Assembly (NCBI GenBank): GCA_020631035.1
Contig: JAHDIA010000077.1
Span: 1 to 13,638, forward strand
DNA: 13,638 nucleotides
Direction of reading: 5' to 3'
Source: Chitinophagales bacterium
GTDB taxonomy: Bacteria; Bacteroidota; Bacteroidia; Chitinophagales; UBA2359
Both the position numbers and the translations under genes were made by a program. The notes under the pieces were generated by a model. That model was not told the origin of the DNA. It did not search any database and saw nothing but the letters and a program-made list of their open reading frames with translations. Below are positions 1-6,999 of this stretch, piece after piece (position 1 is the stretch's first letter; each line of letters opens with the position of its first letter).

Positions 1-297
1 TAGAACAAAAATTCATTAGCCAAAACATCAATTTATTTAAATTACAGAGTACTAATAATTTTTTATTTTGGGGCAGCGTGTGTACCTTCGTGGCTATAAA
101 AGTACTGGTTAGCCAACGCATACTCAATCCTTCGTACAAGCGTTCATCCACCCGCTCATCCGACGCTGATGAAGATTTAAAATGAAAAATCAAGCTAGAA
201 TTAAAACTCATTTCAATACTCCCTTACCCTATTTTTATTTTATCAACACACATTCCAAATGAAAACAAAAACCATTGACAATCAAGACACTAAACAA
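1..297. other. Intergenic stretch before the octad array, no gene seen
   Basis: I find no convincing coding region or RNA gene here. About 70-175 is less AT-rich than its surroundings and could be a remnant of another element, but I do not recognise it. The octads that fill the following 730 bases are absent here. Confidence 0.5.
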
Positions 298-1027
298 TTA
301 AAGTGTAAAAACACTTTAATTCCCAAAGAGCACTTTCAACACTTTACAAACTCACGAATACTATACATTTAGGTGTTTTTACATTTTTACACTTAAATCC
401 GATTCTATAAAAGGTAAGTTTCCAACATCCTCCGTTATTTATTTAAGTGTTTTTACACTTTTACACCTAAACATAAAAACATCATTCAACTTCATTGATA
501 TGCCTGAGATTAAAGTGTTTTTACATTTTTACACTCAAAACAATACAAACCATATTTATTATTTTTCACACTTTTACATTTAAACACTTTTATTGCATAT
601 AAAAGATTAACCCAACAAGGTTTAAGTGTGAATACATTTTTACACCAATACACTTTTATCAAGAACCAAGCCCATTTAAGTGTTAATACACTTTTACATT
701 TAAACACTTAAATATGTGTTCCACAAAATCCAAGAAACACAATTTAAGCGTTAATACATTTTTACATTTAAACACTTTTACTAGGTAATAAAATTCACAG
801 AAATCATAATTAAAGTGTTAATACATTAATACACTTTTTCTCACAAAGAACATTTAAGTGTTTTTACATTATTACACTTATTACAATAACACTTATTCAT
901 TTAAGTGTAAAAACACTTTTACATTTTAACGCCAATACACTTTGCATTGCATATTCATTTAAATCATTCCTACATCTTTACATTAAAACATCAATACACT
1001 TTTACATTTTAATGTTTTTACACTTTT
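298..1027. repeat. parS: Large array of 8-bp repeats, probable parS centromere
   Basis: Seen: short units in exact 8-bp register, consensus ACAYTTWW, mostly opening with a GTGTTWWT unit and closing on ACACTTWW. Cluster starts are 303, 373, 447, 515, 568, 626, 680, 748, 815, 858, 905 and 972, so clusters recur every 43-74 bp. Cluster 373 reads GTGTTTTT, ACATTTTT, ACACTTAA. Cluster 972-1027 has seven consecutive octads. The first site (298-319) is a palindrome with TTAAAGTGT arms around AAAA. Known: in type Ib partition systems the centromere lies upstream of parA and is bound by a ribbon-helix-helix protein, for example the 7-bp heptads of the omega protein. Inferred: this is the binding array of the protein at 2019-2435. 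The unusual points are the 8-bp period and the number of sites. Confidence 0.72.
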
Positions 1028-1202
1028 ACTATCTCTTCGTAATTTACTTCATTCAGATATGACCTTTCTTTGAGAAATATCATATCTACTTTAAGAGCCT
1101 GTCTGAAGAACTTATTATATGCCTTTAAAAGAGGCTCAAAAATCTAAACTAGACTTTCCCTTAGAATGTCATCTCTTATACCTTTTGCCTTACTAATTAA
1201 TT

Positions 1203-1241
1203 AAAGGTGTCACTTTTATAAATGTCAAAGGTGTCACCTTT
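1203..1241. promoter_or_regulatory. Duplicated AAAGGTGTCAC motif, possible operator
   Basis: AAAGGTGTCAC occurs at 1203-1213 and again at 1227-1237, 24 bp apart. The second copy is a palindrome, AAAGGTG and CACCTTT around one T (1227-1241). It lies in the 260-bp gap between the main octad array and the parA-proximal octads and is unrelated to the octad consensus. It could be an operator for another regulator or the scar of a mobile element. The rest of 1028-1287 shows only a weak GAGCCT/AGGCTC inverted repeat (1095-1100 and 1132-1137). Confidence 0.3.
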
Positions 1242-1287
1242 TCGACTATATATACAACAATAGACCAAAAGCCATTAAATAGTTTTT

Positions 1288-1354
1288 ACACTTAAACAAC
1301 AATACATTTAAACACTTTTATGTTTTTACATTTAAACATAAAAGTGTAATATTG
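1288..1354 (+). promoter_or_regulatory. Octads overlapping the putative parA promoter (autoregulatory operator)
   Basis: Eight consecutive octads run from 1288 to 1351: ACACTTAA, ACAACAAT, ACATTTAA, ACACTTTT, ATGTTTTT, ACATTTAA, ACATAAAA, GTGTAATA. The last overlaps TAATATTG (1347-1354), one mismatch from the Bacteroidota -7 element TAnnTTTG and 17 bp before the parA ATG. Partition proteins of the ribbon-helix-helix class usually repress their own operon from sites of this kind. The repeats are seen; the promoter and repression are inferred. Confidence 0.5.
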
Positions 1355-1371
1355 TACTAAATAAAAAACTA

Positions 1372-2013
1372 ATGCCAAGAATCATCACACTCAGTCACCA
1401 AAAGGGTGGGGTAGGGAAGACAACCTTGAGCCTCAATCTCTACCACTACTTTGCCAAGCAAAATGTCCGTTGTGGATTGGTTGATTCTGACCCCCAAGGC
1501 TCTATTACCAAGCTCTATGAACGCTTGGGACAACAGGACAGTTGGGGCAATATCAACATCATTGAACGAAAATCCTTCAAAAAGTTTGAAGAACTCGAAG
1601 AACATCCCGATTATGATGTATTCATCATAGATACACCTCCCTATTTAGATACCAATTTGGTTGAAATCTATCAATCCTCTGATTTTGTCCTCATTCCTTG
1701 CAAATGTAGTCCATTGGATGCCCTTGCCATCGAAGAAACCATCGAATTGGTCAAGCAGGCACAAGAAGTGTTCAAGGGCTTAAAAGCGGGCATCGTCATC
1801 AATCAGGCTATTACAGGGACAGACTTTACCAAGCAAATACGTTCACTTTTATCCAATTACGAATTTCCTGTATTGGATACAGAAATTGGCAATAGGGTAG
1901 CCTACAGTCGTTCGCTCTTCAACTCCCAATCGGTATTTGTGGAAAAAAACCCCAAGGCAGCCCAAGAAGTAGCCGCCCTAGCAGAAGAAATTATCTCACT
2001 CCTTCAATCCTAA
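1372..2013 (+). CDS. parA: ParA-family partition ATPase, type Ib
   Basis: A 213-residue deviant-Walker ATPase of the ParA/Soj/MinD superfamily. The P-loop KGGVGKT is at residues 11-17, with the signature lysine K11, followed by the switch segment DSDPQGS at 38-44 and Walker B IIDTPP at 85-90. It is short and has no N-terminal helix-turn-helix domain, which marks the type Ib group (ParF/delta-like) rather than the long P1/F-type ParA. ATP-dependent DNA binding by such proteins segregates low-copy replicons, with the ATPase stimulated by the centromere-bound partner. The start is the ATG at 1372, just after the octad-covered promoter. The next gene follows after 5 nt, so the two form an operon. 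Chromosomal orphan ParA-like proteins exist, but the adjacent partner, repeats and rep gene favour a replicon partition role. Confidence 0.9.
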   Translation: MPRIITLSHQKGGVGKTTLSLNLYHYFAKQNVRCGLVDSDPQGSITKLYERLGQQDSWGNINIIERKSFKKFEELEEHPDYDVFIIDTPPYLDTNLVEIYQSSDFVLIPCKCSPLDALAIEETIELVKQAQEVFKGLKAGIVINQAITGTDFTKQIRSLLSNYEFPVLDTEIGNRVAYSRSLFNSQSVFVEKNPKAAQEVAALAEEIISLLQS

Positions 2014-2018
2014 TCAAA

Positions 2019-2435
2019 ATGAGCAATAAAAAAGAAATTACCAATAAGGCGATCAATAACTTCCTTACCAGCAAATCAGGTAAAAAAGACAAGAAAATGA
2101 TCATCCAAAAAGCAGAGGAAGTGCCTATAGAAAAGCCCCAAACGACAAAAGTAAGCAGTAGCAAACCCAAAAGAAGCAAGTCCAAAGCAAGCAAATCAAA
2201 AGCAGCTCCCAAAGCTTCTAAAACAACGCAAACTACTGATTTCCCCAAACGCAAACCAGGTCGCCCCAATACCCTAAAGCCCAATACCAAATATGTTCGT
2301 TTGGGCGGAGCCATTACTGAAGAAACAATGTTTAAAATGAAGTCGGCATTGTTTGGGAAATTTAGGGGGCGTTTTCAGAGTCAACAAGAGTTTATTGAGG
2401 AGGCGATCAATCATTATATTGATACGCAAAAATAA
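2019..2435 (+). CDS. parB: Small basic centromere-binding protein (ParB-like, RHH-type)
   Basis: A 138-residue protein encoded 5 nt after parA. The first ~85 residues are Lys/Ser-rich and probably disordered, with repeated KSK blocks near 52-61. KRKPGRP at 77-83 resembles an AT-hook core. The C-terminal 50 residues fit a ribbon-helix-helix pattern: a strand KYVRLGGAI (91-99), helix A around 101-113, and helix B around 121-135 with FIEEAINHYI at 125-134. Type Ib ParA proteins work with small adaptors of this design, whose flexible N-terminus stimulates the ATPase and whose C-terminal fold binds the centromere. I recognise the architecture but not a specific named family. The upstream octads are its most likely target. 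It could also be a CopG/MetJ-type repressor only, though the operon position argues for a partition role. Confidence 0.72.
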   Translation: MSNKKEITNKAINNFLTSKSGKKDKKMIIQKAEEVPIEKPQTTKVSSSKPKRSKSKASKSKAAPKASKTTQTTDFPKRKPGRPNTLKPNTKYVRLGGAITEETMFKMKSALFGKFRGRFQSQQEFIEEAINHYIDTQK

Positions 2436-2437
2436 AG

Positions 2438-2634
2438 CGCAAAGACGAAGGACCGAAAGAAACGAAACTACGCCCGATTGCAATGGAAAGCCCTGCGTAG
2501 TCCCGATTGTCCTTTCGGTTGTCCAATTATGGTGTTAACATTAATGAACCATCGGGACTGTGTCAGCCCGCAGGCTTGGAATGTAAAGCGGGGACACCAC
2601 ATGCAAACGAAGCCTCCAATATTCCGTCCAAATC
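2438..2634 (+). repeat. Dispersed structured intergenic repeat, copy A
   Basis: This copy begins directly after the parB stop. Nested stems are visible: outer CCGAAAG (2453-2459) with CTTTCGG (2512-2518), and inner ACTACGC (2467-2473) with GCGTAGT (2495-2501). ATCGGGACT (2551-2559) could pair alternatively with AGTCCCGAT (2499-2507). The 3' module starting AGCGGGGACACCACATGCAA at 2587 and ending near TTCCGTCCAAA recurs at 7784-7830 and, inverted, at 5991-6042. CTACGCCCGAT and GACGAAGGA are also shared with the copy at 7675. The ORFs that cross it look like translations of the repeat rather than genes. Confidence 0.65.
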
Positions 2635-2649
2635 ATTCCAAACATCAAT

Positions 2650-2683
2650 CTATTATCACACTTTTGTTTTTTTGTGATAATAG
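2650..2683. promoter_or_regulatory. Rep autoregulatory operator (inverted half-iterons)
   Basis: CTATTATCACA (2650-2660) and TGTGATAATAG (2673-2683) form an 11-bp perfect inverted repeat with a 12-bp spacer, ending 15 bp before the rep ATG. The right arm is identical to the last 11 bases of the iterons downstream of rep. In Rep_3 plasmids, initiator dimers bind such an inverted operator to repress rep, while monomers bind the direct repeats of the origin. A TATATTG stretch directly after the operator could be the -7 element. Confidence 0.75.
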
Positions 2684-2698
2684 CTGTATATTGTGGGT

Positions 2699-4165
2699 AT
2701 GAAAAAAACAACTTCGCCCAAAAAGAAGCCCAAACAGACGACGCAACTGCAAAACGGTAAGGCGACTCAGGCGAATACACTCATACGTGCCAAGTACAAT
2801 TTTAAGCCTAGGGAAAACCTCTTTGCCCGTTTGCTTATCTCTAAGCTCAATCCCAGAGAGGAAGTGGGAACCTACGACCCAAAAAAACGGCGGATATGGT
2901 TTACGATGGAGGAAATTATGGGCTATTTGCAACCCAATCCCAAAAAGAAGTATGGGAGTCTGTATGCCGATATTCAGGAAATCATTCACGGACTCAACAA
3001 CAAACCCATTGAAATCATTACCGATGATGAACAAATGACCATCTACTGGATTGGTTCACATGGCTATGTTCCCGAAAAGAAATCGTATTGGTTCAAACTC
3101 ACCGAAGACATAGAACCTTTCTTGCTTCATTTGAAAGGCAACTTTAGTACTTTCCCACTTTTTATTTATCAACGTTTGAGACGTAGCAGTCATTTGATGC
3201 GCTTGTTTGAGGTCTTGTATAGTTATCGCAATATGCGGGGTGGGGCAGTGGTGTACGATCATTGGGAAGATTTGCGGGATCAGATTGGCGCACCTTACAA
3301 ACAATATGGCCATTTTAAAGATCGTGTACTCAAAAAGGCATTGAAAGAACTCCCTGAAAAAACGCCCATTCGATTTGAGTATGAGGAAATCAAGAAAACG
3401 GGCAGTCGAAAAATTGAAGGCTTGGCATTTAGGGTGTACATTCACAAACCTTTTCAAATGCCCGAAACCCAGCAAGGACAACAAGCCAAATTGTTTGATG
3501 AATTGGGTTTTTTGACCGATGCAGAACAACAATTGCTCGAAGACATTTTGAACAGCCTCCGAAGATGGGGGATAGATGAATCCATCATTTGGCAAATAGT
3601 CGAAAATCCATTCACTTTTATTGAAACGGTTGAAGTTCGCCAAGTCGTTCAAACAGAATACAGCCGCTTTGAATACATTTGGAACAAGATCCAATATACG
3701 CTCTCTGTTCCCAATATTGCCAAATCTGCTGCGGCTTATTTTATGAGTGCGCTTAAAAACAATTACCAAAGCGAAGCATTGAGTAAGAGTTTGAAAAACG
3801 CCAAAGCCTCCGTCAAACGCAAAAAGTTGGAACAAGCACTCAATCAAATAGAGGACGAACGAGCAAGCCTCAATCAAAAATACAGCGACTTGACCCATCA
3901 AGTAATGGAAGGCATTTTTGAATCCATACCAGAACTCAAACAAAATATTTTTGCTCAAGTCAAACGAAATGCCCCCAATTGGTTCAATGACAATTTGTCA
4001 GCCGAAGAGCAATTTGATAAGCGGCAAATGTTTTATGCACAAGTGGTGCAAGCAATCAAAAAACAACATCCAGACTCCTTTGAATTGATTGAAAATGAGT
4101 GGAAAAATCAGCGAGAAATTTTGCATCAAAAAGAACTCGATTTGATTGCTCCAAAAACCACCTAA
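2699..4165 (+). CDS. rep: Plasmid replication initiator, Rep_3 family
   Basis: A 488-residue initiator from the ATG at 2699; a GTG two codons earlier is possible. About residues 28-235 match the twin winged-helix Rep_3 (RepB/RepE/Pi-like) layout. The first winged helix runs from IRAKYNF through FARLLISKL and ends around TEDIEPFLL. The second includes YQRLRRSSHLMRLFEVLYSY, followed by a DLRDQIGAPYKQYGHFKDRV segment. The remaining ~250 residues are an extension longer than in most Rep_3 proteins, with a Lys/Glu/Gln-rich coiled-coil-like stretch (about 355-400) of unknown role. Rep binds iterons, opens the origin and recruits host DnaA and helicase. The origin begins 9 bp after the stop, and the operator before the gene shares its half-site with the iterons. 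The order par, rep, ori points to a stably inherited low-copy replicon. Confidence 0.9.
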   Translation: MKKTTSPKKKPKQTTQLQNGKATQANTLIRAKYNFKPRENLFARLLISKLNPREEVGTYDPKKRRIWFTMEEIMGYLQPNPKKKYGSLYADIQEIIHGLNNKPIEIITDDEQMTIYWIGSHGYVPEKKSYWFKLTEDIEPFLLHLKGNFSTFPLFIYQRLRRSSHLMRLFEVLYSYRNMRGGAVVYDHWEDLRDQIGAPYKQYGHFKDRVLKKALKELPEKTPIRFEYEEIKKTGSRKIEGLAFRVYIHKPFQMPETQQGQQAKLFDELGFLTDAEQQLLEDILNSLRRWGIDESIIWQIVENPFTFIETVEVRQVVQTEYSRFEYIWNKIQYTLSVPNIAKSAAAYFMSALKNNYQSEALSKSLKNAKASVKRKKLEQALNQIEDERASLNQKYSDLTHQVMEGIFESIPELKQNIFAQVKRNAPNWFNDNLSAEEQFDKRQMFYAQVVQAIKKQHPDSFELIENEWKNQREILHQKELDLIAPKTT

Positions 4166-4174
4166 AATAAGCAA

Positions 4175-4458
4175 CCCGAAAAATGTGATAATAGCTCTTT
4201 GGGTAATCCCCCAAAACCCCTAGAAAAAGGGTTTACCCGAAAAATGTGATAGTAAAAAACCCGAAAAATGTGATAATAGCCCTCCAAAATAGGGTATTGT
4301 GGATAACATGTGGATAAACCCCGAAAAGCTGTGGATAAGTGTGTGGATTGTAACCCGAAAAATGTGATAATAGAACCCGAAAAATGTGATAATAGCTACC
4401 CCTTTTTCCCGAAAAATGTGATAATAGCCCCCCTTTTTCCCGAAAAATGTGATAATAG
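4175..4458 (+). repeat. oriV: Iteron array, replication origin
   Basis: Seven direct 20-bp iterons of CCCGAAAAATGTGATAATAG start at 4175, 4236, 4260, 4354, 4376, 4408 and 4439. All are exact except 4236, which ends GATAGTAA. Start-to-start spacings are 61, 24, 94, 22, 32 and 31 bp, so they are not uniformly phased. The last three are separated by C-rich/T-rich spacers. The ORF on the opposite strand here is only the translated repeat. Iterons beside a Rep_3 gene define the origin and usually also copy-number control. Confidence 0.9.
4298..4350 (+). promoter_or_regulatory. DnaA box cluster inside the origin
   Basis: Three exact TGTGGATAA boxes (complement TTATCCACA, the DnaA consensus) occur at 4298-4306, 4309-4317 and 4330-4338. 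A degenerate one, TGTGGATTG, is at 4342-4350. All lie on the same strand between iterons 3 and 4. The box at 4330 is preceded by CCCGAAAA (4320-4327), the left half of an iteron. DnaA binding would help Rep open the origin. Confidence 0.8.
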
Positions 4459-4680
4459 CCCCTCGCAAACCCCTATAAAATAAGGCTCAAAACGGCCTCT
4501 AAAACAAGAGTTAAAACAAGAATTGTTAAAAAACTATTATTAAAAAACATGTTTTGCCCGAATCGAAAAAATGTGGATAACTAGCAAGTTTTTTGAAAAG
4601 TTTAGGGAAAAACTGTTGTTCTTTTTTTTTAAATTTTTTTTCTTTTTTGGGCATTTTTGAGCTTGCTCAAAAATGGATTA
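4459..4680. other. AT-rich origin flank with a further DnaA box and a palindrome
   Basis: After the last iteron the sequence becomes very AT-rich (about 4490-4555 and 4600-4650, the latter with long T runs), a likely DNA-unwinding element. A fifth exact DnaA box is at 4572-4580, within CGAAAAAATGTGGATAACTA (from 4564), which resembles an iteron with three extra bases. ATTTTTGAGC (4653-4662) and GCTCAAAAAT (4665-4674) form a near-perfect palindrome with a 2-base centre. It may be a protein site or a boundary of the origin. Confidence 0.55.
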
Positions 4681-5183
4681 TTGGACTACAAAAATAAATT
4701 AGCCCTCAAAACTCCAAAAACCCCCCAATTTTTAACGCAAATACTTCAGTCGGGTATTGGGTTGACCCTAACAAAAATTCAAGAAATTAGATAAGCTTAA
4801 ACAAATGTTATTTTTGTGTTATATCATTAGTGGCAAAGTATTTTGAAAAACAAAGTAAGGTATTTCCTTCTTTCTACAATTTTAGGTGTTTTGGTGGAAG
4901 TTCTATTTTTTTACCAAACAAAAATTGAATTGTAAGAAGAATGTGCTTCAAAACAAAATCAAAAGGTATAAAATTGAAGCTATAAAATGAGGGCAAAAAT
5001 GACTTTAAAATCTTGTTAGAAAAAGAAGTCTAAGTCCATTTAAAAATGGATGGAAAAAATGTAGGTCTAGCTAATACCTACAAAATGTTTGTTTGAATCA
5101 ATGTGCTGTCATTCTGACAAAATGTAAGTGTCGAACGAAATCCGTAAATTTACAGCCATTAAAAAACACAAACCGAAACACAG
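4681..5183. other. Long AT-rich intergenic region with two inverted repeats before the hydratase gene
   Basis: No gene is visible in this stretch. TGTAGGT (5060-5066) and ACCTACA (5076-5082) form a 7-bp inverted repeat with a 9-bp spacer. TGTCA-TTC-TGACA lies at 5107-5119. Both are within 125 bp of the hydratase ATG and could be operators for the downstream catabolic genes. No regulator gene is adjacent. GGGT/ACCC at 4759-4768 is too short to interpret. Confidence 0.35.
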
Positions 5184-5984
5184 ATGATTGCCCAACAAAG
5201 CATTGATGTCGCTGCCCAAAATTTACGTACCGCCATTCAAGACCAAAAAGCGTGTACACCCGTAAGCGAGTTGATTGGTAAAACCGATTTGGCAATGGCT
5301 TATGCCGTTCAATCTCAAAATACCCGTTGGAACATTGCCCAAGGCAAAAGATTGGTCGGACGTAAAATTGGATTGACTTCCAAAGCCGTTCAAAAACAAC
5401 TAGGCGTTGACCAACCCGATTACGGAATTTTGTTCAATGACATGGAAGTGATGATGGGGGATGTAATTCCTTGGAAGGAAGTCATACAACCCAAGGTTGA
5501 AGCAGAAATCGCCTTTGTCCTAGCAAAGGATTTACTGAGCGAAAACATTGGGATTGCCGATGTCCTTTCTGCCATCGAATATGTAGTTGCCTCCATTGAG
5601 GTCGTAGACAGCCGCATCGAGGATTGGAATATCTGTATAACTGATACCATAGCAGACAATGCATCGTCGAGTCATTTTATATTGGGACACAAACCCGTTC
5701 ACTTGGGCAATGTCGATTTGATTGATTGCAAAATGGCATTGTACCAAAATGGCGAAAAGGTATCAGAAGGCAATGGTGCTGCCTGTATGGGTTCGCCCAT
5801 CAATGCGACTTTGTGGTTGGCAAAAACGATGGTCCGAATGGGAACACCACTCAAGGCGGGCGAAATCATTTTGTCGGGAGCTTGTGGGCCAATGGCGGTT
5901 GCCAATCCAGGCGACCACTTTAAGGCAAGCATTGAGGGTTTGGGTTCGGTATCGGTTTCTTTTGGTGAAAAAACAGAAAAATAA
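5184..5984 (+). CDS. 2-oxopent-4-enoate hydratase-like protein (MhpD/XylJ family)
   Basis: A 266-residue member of the fumarylacetoacetate hydrolase superfamily, in the 2-keto-4-pentenoate hydratase branch and of normal length for it. GRKIGLTSKAVQKQLGVDQP (59-78) is the family's lysine-containing motif. E106 and E108 (in PKVEAEIAF) and E139 (in SIEVVDSR) fall at the positions of the metal ligands in HpcG/MhpD. The expected reaction is metal-dependent hydration of 2-hydroxypenta-2,4-dienoate to 4-hydroxy-2-oxovalerate in the cytoplasm. The second gene, at 6233, encodes the decarboxylase that supplies this substrate, and the two proteins are known to form a complex in XylI/XylJ-type pathways. 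The start is the only good ATG, about 100-125 bp after two inverted repeats. No ring-cleavage dioxygenase is present in the window, so the upstream pathway is unknown. Confidence 0.82.
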   Translation: MIAQQSIDVAAQNLRTAIQDQKACTPVSELIGKTDLAMAYAVQSQNTRWNIAQGKRLVGRKIGLTSKAVQKQLGVDQPDYGILFNDMEVMMGDVIPWKEVIQPKVEAEIAFVLAKDLLSENIGIADVLSAIEYVVASIEVVDSRIEDWNICITDTIADNASSSHFILGHKPVHLGNVDLIDCKMALYQNGEKVSEGNGAACMGSPINATLWLAKTMVRMGTPLKAGEIILSGACGPMAVANPGDHFKASIEGLGSVSVSFGEKTEK

Positions 5985-5990
5985 AAATTT

Positions 5991-6180
5991 GGCTGATTTG
6001 GACGGAACGTTGAAGGCTTCGGTCGACGGAGTGTCCCCGCTATTCGCTACAAGCTTGTGGGCAGGCACAAGGCACTGCCCCTACAAGGCTTTCCGCTGCT
6101 ATCGGGCGTAAAATTGCAAGGGTGGGCAGGCACAATCCCGATTTGATTATCGGGACTACGTTCTTCGTCGGTTCTCTTAT
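5991..6180 (-). repeat. Dispersed structured intergenic repeat, copy B (inverted)
   Basis: Read on the minus strand this copy carries the same modules as copies A and C: a GACGAAG-like start near 6172, TACGCCCGATAGCAGCGGAA near 6110, and AGCGGGGACAC followed by GAAGCCTTCAACGTTCCGTC near 6040-5997. Its interior differs, with GTAGGGGCA/TGCCTGCCC-type hairpins and a CCCGAT (6137-6142) with ATCGGG (6149-6154) stem. It fills almost the whole gap between the two catabolic genes, starting 7 bp after the hydratase stop. Confidence 0.6.
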
Positions 6181-6232
6181 CCATCCGCATCACGCCAAAC
6201 AAAACAAATACAACTCTAAATTTTATAATTCT

Positions 6233-6994
6233 ATGACTATACAAGAACTTGCAACAATACTTGATAATGCAGCTATAAACGCAAAATCAGTCGAGCAACT
6301 CAGCAAACAACAAGCATTTGACGAAGCAACTGCCTACGCCATTCAAAAAGCCTCTATTGAAAGACGCTACGAAAGAGGCGAGAAATTCATCGGGCTAAAA
6401 ATGGGTTTTACCAGCAAAGCCAAGATGGAGCAAATGGGCGTCCACGATTTGATCTGGGGCCGATTGACCGATGCTATGTTGATACCCATAGACGGCGAAC
6501 TGAGCTTTGACAAATGCATCCACCCAAGAGCCGAACCCGAAATTTGTTTCCTAGTCAAAAAAGCCATAGATCATCAGTTGGAATTATCGGAGGTACACGA
6601 TTACATTGAAAGTGTTGCGCCTGCCTTAGAAGTCATTGACTCCCGGTATCAAAATTTTAAATTTTCCCTAGAAGACGTCATTGCCGACAATTGTTCATCG
6701 ACAGGATTGGTGATAGGGGAGTGGTCAAGTGCCCAACAAGACATCAGCGATTTGTCAATGAGTCTTGAGATAGATGGTGAGGTAGTCCACAGTGGTTCCT
6801 CCAAAGCCATATTGGGCAATCCCTGGGAATCATTGATAGCCGCATCCCGATTGGCACAGCAATACGAACAAGCCATACCCGAAGGTTCCTACATTATGGC
6901 AGGAGCAGCCACCCCCGCCGTTTATTTAAAACAAGGACAAAGCGTAAAAACAACAGTCCAAAATTTGGGAAGCGTCGGTTTTGTGGTACGATAG
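6233..6994 (+). CDS. 4-oxalocrotonate decarboxylase-like protein (XylI/DmpH/NahK type)
   Basis: A 253-residue relative of the preceding hydratase. Motifs are closest to 4-oxalocrotonate decarboxylases: GLKMGFTSKAKMEQMGV (54-70), HPRAEPEI (97-104, with E101 and E103 as likely metal ligands), and LEVIDSRYQNFKF (132-144, with E133), then VIADNCSST. The expected reaction is Mg-dependent decarboxylation of 2-oxo-3-hexenedioate to 2-hydroxypenta-2,4-dienoate, passed directly to the hydratase. I use the ATG at 6233. The frame stays open upstream to an ATG at 6122, but that extension lies in the dispersed repeat and is not family-like. In Bacteroidota such pairs can also serve 2-aminomuconate breakdown from tryptophan/kynurenine; nothing here decides between the routes. 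Members of the family are easily cross-annotated, so the decarboxylase assignment rests on the XylI-like motifs. Confidence 0.78.
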   Translation: MTIQELATILDNAAINAKSVEQLSKQQAFDEATAYAIQKASIERRYERGEKFIGLKMGFTSKAKMEQMGVHDLIWGRLTDAMLIPIDGELSFDKCIHPRAEPEICFLVKKAIDHQLELSEVHDYIESVAPALEVIDSRYQNFKFSLEDVIADNCSSTGLVIGEWSSAQQDISDLSMSLEIDGEVVHSGSSKAILGNPWESLIAASRLAQQYEQAIPEGSYIMAGAATPAVYLKQGQSVKTTVQNLGSVGFVVR

Positions 6995-6999
6995 AAACG

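Noticed and set aside
510..707. 65-residue minus-strand ORF
   Set aside because: It is the translation of the octad array (repeated KCK/KNV motifs) and has no protein-like features.
298..1027. CRISPR array
   Set aside because: The repeated units are 8 bp and degenerate, clusters vary in length and spacing, and there are no long identical repeats, uniform spacers or cas genes.
2353..2702. Small plus-strand ORFs between parB and rep
   Set aside because: They overlap the parB end and dispersed repeat copy A, and use its stems as codons.
3056..3958. 300-residue minus-strand ORF
   Set aside because: It lies wholly within rep on the opposite strand; the rep frame has clear Rep_3 features.
4220..4468. 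82-residue minus-strand ORF with repeated YYHIF/IITFF motifs
   Set aside because: It is exactly the iterons read on the opposite strand.
6122..6232. N-terminal extension of the decarboxylase to the ATG at 6122
   Set aside because: The extra 37 residues are encoded by the dispersed repeat and do not resemble the family N-terminus; ATG 6233 fits family length.
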